Shown piece after piece: positions 9,127-16,073 of a DNA stretch of 64,000 nt. The DNA comes from JAHBXL01 sp964409775 (GTDB lineage: Bacteria > Planctomycetota > Phycisphaerae > Phycisphaerales > UBA1924), in assembly GCA_964409775.1 (NCBI GenBank), contig CAYPEI010000021.1, positions 1 to 64,000 of the forward strand, given 5' to 3'. Every line of letters begins with the position of its first letter. Position 1 is the stretch's first letter. The translations under genes were made by a program, and so were the position numbers. The notes beneath the pieces were generated by a model. That model searched no databases. It was not told where the DNA came from and saw only the letters and a program-made list of their open reading frames with translations.

Positions 9127-9420
9127 GTGCAGCCGCAACCACCTCGTCATCCCAACGGCTCAACCCCGGCCGCGACATCAGCCCAGAACTCCGCGCTCCT
9201 GGAGCGGATCGCCAAGGTCATCAATCTCATCAGGCCGGCGGTGCAGGCCGACGGCGGTGATGTCGAACTGGTGGAGGTGACCGCCGATCAGATCGTGCGA
9301 ATCCGGCTCCATGGGGCTTGCGTGGGGTGCCCGTCGTCGACGGTTACGCTGCAAATGGGCATCGAACGAAACCTGCGGGAGCATGTTCCGCAGGTCCGCG
9401 GCGTGGAAGCGGTCGACTGA
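9127..9420 (+). CDS. NifU-like iron-sulfur scaffold protein (Nfu domain)
   Basis: Small protein of 97 residues made of a single NifU C-terminal (Nfu) domain, which binds a bridging Fe-S cluster and passes it to apo-proteins in the cytoplasm. Diagnostic sequence: IRPAVQADGGDVELVEV and the cluster-binding CVGC in GACVGCPSSTVTLQMGIE. The first 25 residues are Pro/Ser-rich and probably disordered. The open frame extends to 8764, but that part overlaps the opposite-strand gene and is not conserved-looking. Candidate starts are ATG 9115 and GTG 9127. The latter is chosen because TATGAT at 9114-9119 fits a -10 box for a leaderless transcript. No other Fe-S assembly gene is next to it. Confidence 0.85.
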   Translation: MQPQPPRHPNGSTPAATSAQNSALLERIAKVINLIRPAVQADGGDVELVEVTADQIVRIRLHGACVGCPSSTVTLQMGIERNLREHVPQVRGVEAVD

Positions 9421-9550
9421 GTCGGCAATTTCCCCTGTTTATGGGGTTTTCTTGTTGGCTCTATCGGACGTGGGAGCGACCCGAGCCGCCCAAATCTTGA
9501 CCAGTTGTTGTAAACCGGTGGAGCAACGGGCCTTCGGACGTTTTTTTGCT

Positions 9551-9577
9551 TTGCCTAGCGCCGGAACTTGGTATAGT
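9551..9577 (+). promoter_or_regulatory. Putative sigma70-type promoter of csrA
   Basis: TTGCCT (9551-9556) and TATAGT (9572-9577) are separated by 15 bases, slightly short of the ideal 17. The csrA start lies 57 bases downstream of the -10, so this gene has a real leader with a GGAGG site. The rpsL promoter candidate uses the same -35 hexamer. Confidence 0.5.
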
Positions 9578-9633
9578 GCGTGTCGCTCGACCCGGCCGGA
9601 ACATCGGAAGGCATCGGGGACTGGAGGTCCAGA

Positions 9634-9858
9634 ATGCTGGTCATCACGCGCCGGGAGGGGGAAGAGGTCGTCATCGGAAACCCGAGCAGTCCCATTGGGA
9701 TTGTTCGAATCGCCTCGATCAAGGGCGACCGTGTACGGATCGCCTTCGACTTCCCGCGGCATGTCGACGTTCACCGGCGCGAGGTGGCCAATCAGATCAT
9801 CGAGGACCAGCCCCAAGTCATCGGCGCGATCAAGAACGGCGTCGCATCGCCCCGGTAG
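9634..9858 (+). CDS. csrA: Carbon storage regulator CsrA (RNA-binding translational regulator)
   Basis: 74-residue protein starting MLVITRREGEEVVIG, the N-terminal strand of CsrA, with the RNA-contact strand VRIAFDFPRHVDVHRREV. CsrA dimers bind GGA motifs in mRNA leaders and block or promote translation, controlling carbon flow, motility and surface growth. Ile-Arg-Ile-Ala-Phe-Asp-Phe-Pro replaces the more common VRLGI.AP but keeps the fold. The start is firm: GGAGG at 9622-9626 is 7 bases before ATG 9634. It is monocistronic: a promoter candidate at 9551-9577 and a strong hairpin terminator at 9908. No flagellar gene or csrA-antagonist gene is nearby. Confidence 0.93.
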   Translation: MLVITRREGEEVVIGNPSSPIGIVRIASIKGDRVRIAFDFPRHVDVHRREVANQIIEDQPQVIGAIKNGVASPR

Positions 9859-9907
9859 GGTCAGCAGACACTCGGGGGCGGGCACATCGAAGTGGATTGA
9901 ACGACGA

Positions 9908-9943
9908 AGCCCAAGGCAAGCGCCTTGGGCTCGGTTGCTTTTG
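9908..9943 (+). terminator. Rho-independent terminator of csrA
   Basis: Perfect 10-bp stem AGCCCAAGGC / GCCTTGGGCT around the tetraloop AAGC (9918-9921), followed by CGGTTGCTTTT. It lies between the convergent csrA and ndk genes and may also stop ndk transcripts. Confidence 0.85.
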
Positions 9944-9996
9944 GGCTTTGGGGCCTCTCGCCGCGTCGCCGACGAAAGGTTGCGCTGTTTGCCCAG

Positions 9997-10467
9997 TTAC
10001 TCCGGCTTACCAGCGCTGGTGTCGTAGATCCAACCGTCGCCGGCCCGGTTCCAGTTCAGCACCTCGCCAGCGCCGAAGAAGAGCCGGAGTTCCCGTTCCG
10101 CCGCCTCGGGGCTGTCGGAGCCGTGGATCAGGTTGAAACTGTTCGAGACGCCAAAGTCGCCGCGGATCGTTCCCGGATTGGCCTTGGAACCGAACGTCGC
10201 CCCCATCATGTTGCGGGCGATGGTGATCGCGCCGTTGCCACGGATGGCCAGAACCAGAACGGGAGAACTGGTCATGAACCTGACAAGTCCGGGATAAAAC
10301 GGCCGTTCCTTGTGCGCCTCGTAATGCGTCGCGGCGAGTTGCTGGCTGATCTGCATCAGTTTGCAGCCGACGATCTGCAGGCCCTTTTCCTCGAAACGGG
10401 AAATGATCCGGCCCATCAATCCACGCTGCACGGCGTCGGGCTTCAGGATAATCAGTGTGGTTTCCAT
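9997..10467 (-). CDS. ndk: Nucleoside diphosphate kinase
   Basis: 156-residue cytoplasmic enzyme that transfers the gamma-phosphate of ATP to other nucleoside diphosphates through a phospho-histidine. METTLIILKPDAVQRGLMG is the standard N-terminus, and the phosphorylated residue is His115 in NLIHGSDSPEAAERE. The length fits the family (about 140-155) with a short C-terminal addition. The open frame continues upstream to 10926 with no resemblance to the family. The ATG at 10467 is chosen because AAGGAG lies 5 bases before it and the conserved sequence starts there. The unknown lipoprotein gene lies 64 bases upstream on the same strand. Confidence 0.95.
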   Translation of the reverse strand: METTLIILKPDAVQRGLMGRIISRFEEKGLQIVGCKLMQISQQLAATHYEAHKERPFYPGLVRFMTSSPVLVLAIRGNGAITIARNMMGATFGSKANPGTIRGDFGVSNSFNLIHGSDSPEAAERELRLFFGAGEVLNWNRAGDGWIYDTSAGKPE

Positions 10468-10531
10468 GCGTACTCCTTGGGGGGCAAGGTTAGGCCTCGA
10501 TGGCCTCCATCCGCCATTCTCCCGCGGCCTA

Positions 10532-11407
10532 TTACTGCGCGGCGTCGAGATCGACGATGCGCTCGATGCCGTAGGTGCCGGCGACGGTCTCGAAGGCGAA
10601 CGCCTTGTCGTTGATGCCTTCGTTCTTCGCCCCACCGAGCGATACCCGGATCGTCGCATCGACACCGGGCACGTAGATGGTGACGCTCTTGGGAATCCAC
10701 GGTAAACCGCCGCGCGTCGAGCCCGCCGCGACTTCGACCCGCTCATCGCCTTCGCAGTGGGCGATGACGCTTGGCTTGCCTGCGATGTCGAAGAGTTCGA
10801 TCTTGATGGGCCGATAGGTCGACGGATCGACCCAGATGCGTTGCCGCCCGCCGCCCTCGATCTGCGTGGTGATGCCGAGGCGCTCGCCGTCGGCGGACCA
10901 CTGGGTTGCACCCCACCCCGATGCATCCATCGGTGTGATGCACAACACCCGGATCAGGTTCAGCGGCGCGAGACTGATCCCCAGCCTCCGCGCTGCGCGA
11001 TCTGAAAAAGCCTCGTGCCTGCCGACGAAGGCGATGGGCTCGTCCATCATGTCGAGCCACCAGTAGCGTGCACTGTCGCTGCCAAGCCAGAACTTCACCT
11101 GCCCCAGTTTTCCGAGTGTCAGCGCGAGGCGGTCGGGCCGCACGATTTGGATCGTGCCTTCGGGCTGTTCGATCCGCTCTTTGCCGTCCTTGTCCACGTA
11201 GCGAAACTGCACGGTGGCCTGTGCGCGGAAACGGGCGAGCGGCTCGACACGCGTGTTGTACGCCGCCGCCGCATCGCGGTACGCCGGTGCCGGACCACGA
11301 ACCACCGCCGAGTCATCCGGGGAAGTGCGTTGATCGGAGGGGCATCCGCCCATGACCAGCAATGAGGCAAGAAGCAGGCCGATTGCGCCGCTGCGGGCGG
11401 TGATCAT
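10532..11407 (-). CDS. Predicted lipoprotein, LolA/LolB-like fold possible
   Basis: 291 residues beginning with a lipoprotein signal (GLLLASLLVMGGC, lipid-modified cysteine about residue 22). The mature part opens with a helix, then FRAQATVQFRYVDKDGKERIE and VRPDRLALTLGKLGQVKFWLGSDSARYWWLDM, a run of amphipathic strands. A lipoprotein that starts with 'a..a...r...dGk...' strands resembles LolA/LolB-type lipid carriers. That is a fold-level guess, not a family match. The start ATG overlaps the stop of the preceding gene by 4 bases (ATGA), so translation is coupled. It is third in the unit 12258-12010, 11997-11404, 11407-10532. The lipid anchor places it at the inner or outer membrane facing the periplasm. 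Confidence 0.8.
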   Translation of the reverse strand: MITARSGAIGLLLASLLVMGGCPSDQRTSPDDSAVVRGPAPAYRDAAAAYNTRVEPLARFRAQATVQFRYVDKDGKERIEQPEGTIQIVRPDRLALTLGKLGQVKFWLGSDSARYWWLDMMDEPIAFVGRHEAFSDRAARRLGISLAPLNLIRVLCITPMDASGWGATQWSADGERLGITTQIEGGGRQRIWVDPSTYRPIKIELFDIAGKPSVIAHCEGDERVEVAAGSTRGGLPWIPKSVTIYVPGVDATIRVSLGGAKNEGINDKAFAFETVAGTYGIERIVDLDAAQ

Positions 11408-11997
11408 GCGGGGTTCCCTTCGCCCGCGGCCTGGGGCGATCCCGGCTCGATCAGGACGCTTTGAAGTTGCTCAACGGCGATGGCGATATCGGCGTCGCTC
11501 ATTCCCGGATCAACGACCTCTACGAGTGGCGGGCCTTCCGGCGGCCTGGGTGTGCCCTTGGGTCGCACGAGCATCACACCGCGCGAACCATGACCCCATC
11601 CGCTTTTCTCGCACGTGAGCAGCCGCTTGCGGATCAGGATCAACGCCAGGACAAACCGGAACACTTCCTGTCGACGGCTGGCGGCGGCGTTTGCTCCGGC
11701 GGCTTCGCCGGTCTGTTCGAACAAGTCCAGGAGGGACCCTTCGTCGAGCATGAGCCGCTTCTTCTCGCTCGGATCGGGCACGACCCCTCGCCATGTGCCG
11801 ATGAGTTCCAGAGGGGCGGCCGGGCGGGCTCCGCCTTCCCATGCCGTCAGGCTGTAATCCAGCCGACGGAACTCCTCGGACTGCACATCCTGGCAAAGGG
11901 CCCCGATGAACGGTTCGCCCGTGACCAATACGCGCCCGGTCGCAGCGCACTGGCGAGTCGGCGATCCGAGGGTGTAGGTGTTGGTGAGTCGACTCAT
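11404..11997 (-). CDS. Conserved-looking cytoplasmic protein of unknown function (197 aa)
   Basis: No named family is recognised. The N-terminus GSPTRQCAATGRVLVTGEPF contains a cysteine in a turn and is followed by LDYSLTAWEGGARP. The middle (ASRRQEVFRFVLALILIRKRLL) is helical and hydrophobic enough to be buried but not clearly membrane-spanning. The tail is Pro/Glu-rich. There is one more cysteine in GALCQDVQ, so a metal site with the first is conceivable. It starts 12 bases after the zinc-ribbon gene and overlaps the lipoprotein gene by 4 bases. The three are one transcription unit and probably act together. Confidence 0.78.
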   Translation of the reverse strand: MSRLTNTYTLGSPTRQCAATGRVLVTGEPFIGALCQDVQSEEFRRLDYSLTAWEGGARPAAPLELIGTWRGVVPDPSEKKRLMLDEGSLLDLFEQTGEAAGANAAASRRQEVFRFVLALILIRKRLLTCEKSGWGHGSRGVMLVRPKGTPRPPEGPPLVEVVDPGMSDADIAIAVEQLQSVLIEPGSPQAAGEGNPA

Positions 11998-12009
11998 GCC
12001 GCAGTGTAT

Positions 12010-12258
12010 TCAGCCGCGACAGGACACTTCGAAAAACCTCCGGCTCGTTCCGCCTTCGCCGATCGGGAAGCGGACGCAGGCGGCGCACCTGGGACAACGC
12101 CCGACATAGGCGCTCCCATCGGGGGTCTTTGTCGCGCGGGAATACTGGCCCGAGCAGCGGAAATGCAACCCGAGAAAAGACCGGTCGGCACGGGTCGATT
12201 GGCTGGCGGTCTCCGCCGAGCGACCGCTGATTTCAACACTGTCCTGCGGCCGCTCCAT
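12010..12258 (-). CDS. Small zinc-ribbon protein of unknown function
   Basis: 82 residues. The informative part is LHFRCSGQYSRATKTPDG, then SAYVGRCPRCAACVRFPIG and GGTSRRFFEVSC. CPRC with the earlier Cys and a terminal Cys gives a rubredoxin-like or zinc-ribbon knuckle. The phrase 'aYvgRCPrC...irF.vG.GGtS.rFFe' recurs, as far as I remember, in short planctomycete proteins without known function. The start is uncertain: ATG 12258 is used here, and a TTG at 12297 would add 13 residues. This gene is easy to miss because the competing overlapping frame (11994-12263) is about as long, but only this frame has the ordered cysteines. It is the first gene of a three-gene operon. Confidence 0.68.
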   Translation of the reverse strand: MERPQDSVEISGRSAETASQSTRADRSFLGLHFRCSGQYSRATKTPDGSAYVGRCPRCAACVRFPIGEGGTSRRFFEVSCRG

Positions 12259-12396
12259 TGCATCTTTCAATCGGACCGCCGCAGAGCGGCTCCACAATCC
12301 CTCACTGGCAAGCCGGGGGTTTGGCCGATATCCTCACGGGTTCGCCGCTGAGGGGGCAACGGGTGAGATGGCCTTGGGAGTCATGCAAGTCTCTGT

Positions 12397-13302
12397 ATGA
12401 CAACGACTTGTGATCTAGAGATGGCCGGAACGCTCGCGATTTTGCCTGATACTCCGCCCCCGCCGACACCGATTGGGCTGATCGCGGGAGGTGGTCGGCT
12501 CCCGATCCTGATCGCCGAGGGGCTTCGGACGATGGGACATCCGGTTCACGGCTTGGGACTGGGAAACAACTTCGACCAGGTCCTTCCGTCACTGTGCACC
12601 AGTTTCCGCCGCGTCGGCATGTTACGGGTCGGCACCTGGGGGCGGCAGTTGCGAAGGACCGGGGTGCGGCACGCGATCATGGTTGGTCGGGTCGAGAAGA
12701 ACTTGATGCATGACCCCTGGGGTATCATGCAACTGGTTCCGGATTGGCGGACCGTGATGGCGTGGTACAAGCACCTCCGGCACGATCGCCGGTCTCACAA
12801 GGTTCTCGCGGCAATCGCTGACGAACTTGGCAGAAATGGAGTCGCACTGCTGGACTCAACCGCGCCCATCACGGATTCCCTTGCCGAGGCGGGGGTCATG
12901 ACGCGCCGCCAGCCGACGCCGGACCAGCGGGCCGACATCACCTTTGCATGGCCTCTGCTGTCGCAGACGCTTCGGCTGGACATCGGGCAGTCGATCGCGG
13001 TCCGCGACCGGGATGTCATCGCCGTCGAGGCTGTCGAGGGCACGGACCGCATGATCGAGCGTGTCGGCGGCTTGTGCCGGGCGGGCGGCTGGACGCTGTG
13101 CAAGGGCGCCAGGGCGGGGCACGACCGTCGCAGCGATGTTCCCACCGTCGGTGTGCGCACCATCGAGAACATGCACAAGAACGGCGGACGCTGCCTTGCA
13201 CTCGCCGCGGGGGACGTGATTATGGTGGACAAGATCGAACTGCTTGATCTCGCCGATCAACTGGGCATCGCCGTGATTGGCATCCCCTCGGCGCAGGCGT
13301 GA
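12397..13302 (+). CDS. lpxI: UDP-2,3-diacylglucosamine diphosphatase LpxI
   Basis: 301 residues, DUF1009/LpxI family. The enzyme removes UMP from UDP-2,3-diacylglucosamine to give lipid X, a committed step to lipid A at the inner face of the cytoplasmic membrane. Visible signatures: IGLIAGGGRLPILIAEGLR at the N-terminus, MVGRVEKNLM, DELGRNGVALLDST, and the C-terminal GHDRRSDVPTVGVRTIENM with GGRCLALAAGDVIMVD. Most bacteria with lipid A use either LpxH or LpxI; LpxI is the alternative form. The methyltransferase gene begins inside its last codons (GTGA overlap at 13299-13302), so the two are translationally coupled. Together with lptD and gmhA in this window it supports a lipopolysaccharide-type outer membrane. 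Confidence 0.9.
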   Translation: MTTTCDLEMAGTLAILPDTPPPPTPIGLIAGGGRLPILIAEGLRTMGHPVHGLGLGNNFDQVLPSLCTSFRRVGMLRVGTWGRQLRRTGVRHAIMVGRVEKNLMHDPWGIMQLVPDWRTVMAWYKHLRHDRRSHKVLAAIADELGRNGVALLDSTAPITDSLAEAGVMTRRQPTPDQRADITFAWPLLSQTLRLDIGQSIAVRDRDVIAVEAVEGTDRMIERVGGLCRAGGWTLCKGARAGHDRRSDVPTVGVRTIENMHKNGGRCLALAAGDVIMVDKIELLDLADQLGIAVIGIPSAQA

Positions 13303-13919
13303 CACCTCCTCCGACTTCTGACGCTGGGCGCAGGTTCGTGTCCCGGGGCGGGCTCAAAATCCATCACGCGCTCGGTGTCTTTGCCGTCAATCCGAGCGGC
13401 CTCCGATGCGCCGATCTGGGCTGCAACGTCGGCGGCTTCACAGACTGTCTGCTGCAGTCCGGCGCGGCCAAAGTGTTCGCGGTAGATACCGGCTACGGCA
13501 CACTGGCGTGGAAACTGCGGAACGATCCGCGTGTGATCACGATGGAGCGCACCAACGTCCTTCATGCGATGCCTCCCGAGCCGGTCGACCTCGTTGTTCT
13601 GGACATGGGTTGGACGCCGCAGCGATTGTGCATACCGGCGGCGTTGAAGTGGCTCGCCCCTACGCCCGCCTCCCGCATCATCACGCTGATCAAGCCGCAC
13701 TATGAGCAGGACGCCGAGCCGCACAGATCGCGAGAAACGGTTCTGGCGGATGATCACGCCGCGACGATTGTGGCCCGCGTTCTCGACTCGATGGCTTCGC
13801 TCGGAGCGGTAGTACTGAACTCGTCCCGCTCGCCGATCCGCGGCGGCGGATCCCGCGGCACCAAGCCCGGCAACGCGGAGTGGCTCGCGCTGCTCAGCCC
13901 GCTCGCCGGGCATGCCTGA
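13299..13919 (+). CDS. FtsJ/TlyA-like SAM-dependent RNA methyltransferase
   Basis: 206 residues with the TlyA core opening RRFVSRGGLKIHHAL, then the SAM-binding motif CADLGCNVGGFTDCLLQSGA, an acidic motif VDLVVLDMGWTPQ and IITLIKPHYE, whose lysine fits the catalytic set of FtsJ-type 2'-O-methyltransferases. TlyA (16S/23S rRNA 2'-O-methyltransferase, formerly hemolysin A) normally carries an N-terminal S4 RNA-binding domain. It is absent here, since the protein starts directly at the SRGGLK motif, so RNA recognition must be different. Start GTG 13299 overlaps the lpxI stop by 4 bases. The 3' end overlaps the convergent gene at 13894 by 26 bases. Confidence 0.82.
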   Translation: MTPPPTSDAGRRFVSRGGLKIHHALGVFAVNPSGLRCADLGCNVGGFTDCLLQSGAAKVFAVDTGYGTLAWKLRNDPRVITMERTNVLHAMPPEPVDLVVLDMGWTPQRLCIPAALKWLAPTPASRIITLIKPHYEQDAEPHRSRETVLADDHAATIVARVLDSMASLGAVVLNSSRSPIRGGGSRGTKPGNAEWLALLSPLAGHA

Positions 13920-14748
13920 ACTTCCCGCGCAGCACCCATCCGGCGACCACGATCCCGGCCAGACCCAGCACCGGCACCCACCACACAAACCATGCAACCG
14001 GGTCACGCCCGGGGTTCGGCAGCGCATCGACCACGCCGCGGACACCCTCTGCCACACCATCACCGACCTTGTATGCCGTGATCATCGCCACGGTGAGGCC
14101 GCCCGCGACCGCGGCTTGCTTCCATCGCCTTGACAGCCAGAACAGAAAGTCGTCACCGCCTTGCGCCAGTTTGTCGAGGAAGGCCGAGCGGACCGGCCCG
14201 TCAGCCTTCTCGATTGCCGGGATGAACTGCCGCAGGTGTGCCTGTGCCTCCGGCCCGAGCGGCTTGCCGTACCGTGCCAGCGATTCCCCCGCAAATGTGA
14301 GCATCCTCGACCCGGCGTCGGGCCCCTGATCGAGCAGGATTCGGACAGCGTCATCGCCGAAACGCTTGAACAACTGGACCGAGGACTTGCCGCCCTGCTG
14401 GACAACCAGGGTTCCCCCAGACCCGTGCGACGCGATCAGCCTCACGCCGTCGGCGGCGAGTTCGTCCAACGAGCGCACAGCCGCGATAGCGCCCGGCCCG
14501 CCGCGGCGGACCATTTGCTCAACCGTTTCTCGCCCCGCGACCTTCGCGAGGTCCTCAACGGCCTCTCTCGTGGCGGTACGACCGCCGAGTTTTACAACGT
14601 CGTCCGCGTGTGCCCCGCCCTGTCGGACCATCCACTCCACCAGTTCTTCCGCGGCTTCACGGGCGATCGGTGCCACCTGCCCGAACGAGCCAGCGGAAAC
14701 AGTGAACAGGGTGGCCAGAACTGCAGACATGAAAGTGGATGATCGCAT
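13894..14748 (-). CDS. Exported membrane-anchored protein with alpha-helical Gly-rich repeats, function unknown
   Basis: 284 residues from ATG 14748. A signal peptide (FMSAVLATLFTVSAGSFGQ) is followed by about 190 residues of short amphipathic helices separated by glycines. Units such as EWMVRQGGAHADDVVKLGG, then ETVEQMVRRGGPGAIAAV and FKRFGDDAVRILLDQG look like diverged 15-20 residue helical repeats. The C-terminus holds two hydrophobic stretches, WKQAAVAGGLTVAMITAYKV and a final anchor FVWWVPVLGLAGIVVAGWV followed by a basic tail, so the repeats would face the periplasm. I do not recognise a family. The frame runs on to 14898, but that part overlaps the upstream gene, so the ATG just before the signal peptide is used. 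It lies 79 bases downstream of the glycine-zipper protein gene in the same direction. Confidence 0.75.
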   Translation of the reverse strand: MRSSTFMSAVLATLFTVSAGSFGQVAPIAREAAEELVEWMVRQGGAHADDVVKLGGRTATREAVEDLAKVAGRETVEQMVRRGGPGAIAAVRSLDELAADGVRLIASHGSGGTLVVQQGGKSSVQLFKRFGDDAVRILLDQGPDAGSRMLTFAGESLARYGKPLGPEAQAHLRQFIPAIEKADGPVRSAFLDKLAQGGDDFLFWLSRRWKQAAVAGGLTVAMITAYKVGDGVAEGVRGVVDALPNPGRDPVAWFVWWVPVLGLAGIVVAGWVLRGKFRHARRAG

Positions 14749-14827
14749 CGACGTGCTTTCCACAGAGGTGCGGTCGTTCGGGGTGGGAGACCTGGCCGGG
14801 TTCCTGGACGCGGCCTGTTGCGAAGAC

Positions 14828-15883
14828 TCACCGGAACTCCGCCTCGACGAGCAACCGGTCAAGCAGGAGCATCCGCTGGCGATCGAGTTCCGCTCCATAG
14901 GTGCGGAACAGATCGTCCAGCCTTGCCCGAGTCTCGGTGTGCATCACGTTGACCGCCTCGATCATGCGGGACTTGGCCTTGGACTCAAAGTAGGAATCCG
15001 CGGCCATGTACACGAGAGTTCCGGCGATCCCGCCGACGACGACACCAGCGACCGTGCCGGCAACTGGCACTGCCGATCCTGCAGCGCCGCCGGCGGTGGC
15101 GCCTCCGGCAGCGGCACCTCCGGCGCCAATCCCCGAGGCGACCGCGGCGGTCACCGCGCTGGACACGACCGCATCGACGATCACGCTGGAGACCAGGCTT
15201 CCGATGCTGCCGGCGGCCAGTTGCTCGGCTTGAGACGCCCCGATTTTGTGTAGAGTCTCCACCAAGGCCGCGTGATTGGCTCGGACACGAACTTCATCGA
15301 GCGAGGCCGCATCGACACGCACGCCGGCGCCTTTGAGGACGGCATAGGCCTCGTTGCGGAACCGGGCATCGGCCTGGTTCTGAAGCGCCTCGAATCGCTG
15401 GATCGCGGCGGTGACGGCCGCTTCGAGTTCGCTGGGCATTCCCATCCGCCGTTCGAGCGTCTCGGCGACCTTCGCTTCGACGCGCCCGCGCTCGCTGCTC
15501 CTGGGTCCGCTCCACCAGTCCCGCATCTTCAGCCACGTCAGATTGAGCGAGGCGAAGAAGCCCGCCATGTCCTTCACGAACGGCTCCACGGCCGGGATCG
15601 CCCTGTCACGGAAATAGGAGTCGACCGGCACCAGCGCATCCCCCGCGAGTCGCGCAGCATCGGGTCGCGAGGATTCGACCGCGGCTGCCCAACTCTCCCG
15701 GATCTCGGCGAGCGTCATCCGCATCCGGCGGCCATCGATCGACGCGGCGTCGGCGGATGCCGCCGATGGGGAGCGAGAAACCCGGCCGGCGATGAAGCCG
15801 CCCGCGAAGGCTGCCATGGCGACAATCGCGAACGCCTGCCTTGCAGGTCGGAGTCTGGACGGAAACGGAGATCCCATCGGCAT
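14828..15883 (-). CDS. Membrane protein with a glycine-zipper hairpin, function unknown
   Basis: 351 residues. An N-terminal hydrophobic segment (FAIVAMAAFAGGFIAGRV) is followed by about 180 residues of charged helical sequence. From about 230 to 300 there is a very Gly/Ala-rich membrane hairpin (SAVTAAVASGIGAGGAAAGG and AGTVAGVVVGGIAGTLVYMA), and the C-terminal 55 residues are a charged helix (MIEAVNVMHTETRARLDDLF). Glycine-zipper hairpins occur in pore-forming, OmpA-like and bacteriocin-like proteins, but the surrounding domain matches none that I know. It forms a probable two-gene unit with the anchored repeat protein downstream. The start has AAGGA close before the ATG. Function cannot be assigned. 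Confidence 0.75.
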   Translation of the reverse strand: MPMGSPFPSRLRPARQAFAIVAMAAFAGGFIAGRVSRSPSAASADAASIDGRRMRMTLAEIRESWAAAVESSRPDAARLAGDALVPVDSYFRDRAIPAVEPFVKDMAGFFASLNLTWLKMRDWWSGPRSSERGRVEAKVAETLERRMGMPSELEAAVTAAIQRFEALQNQADARFRNEAYAVLKGAGVRVDAASLDEVRVRANHAALVETLHKIGASQAEQLAAGSIGSLVSSVIVDAVVSSAVTAAVASGIGAGGAAAGGATAGGAAGSAVPVAGTVAGVVVGGIAGTLVYMAADSYFESKAKSRMIEAVNVMHTETRARLDDLFRTYGAELDRQRMLLLDRLLVEAEFR

Positions 15884-16061
15884 ACATCCTTGTTCGGCCC
15901 GCGGAACGGGAGATTGTTCCCTCTTTGTCGGACCGGGAGGCCGTGGAGCCGGAATGAACCCGATACGGGGAGGTTGAACGAGCCGCCTTGCCCGGGGGCG
16001 GGGTGCGAGCAGCCGCCCCGTTCACCCGAGGTGTGCTGATAGGTGCCTCTGCAGACCGCGA

Positions 16062-16067
16062 TAGACT
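16062..16067 (+). promoter_or_regulatory. Putative -10 element of a leaderless promoter (M20 hydrolase gene)
   Basis: TAGACT, six bases (CCCCGG), ATG 16074. No Shine-Dalgarno is present. The same hexamer and spacing occur before gmhA (41437) and oxyR (54167). Confidence 0.5.
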
Positions 16068-16073
16068 CCCCGG

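Noticed and set aside
11994..12263. 89-codon minus-strand frame overlapping the zinc-ribbon gene
   Set aside because: Ala/Pro/Arg-rich with no ordered motif; the alternative frame has the RCPRC pattern.
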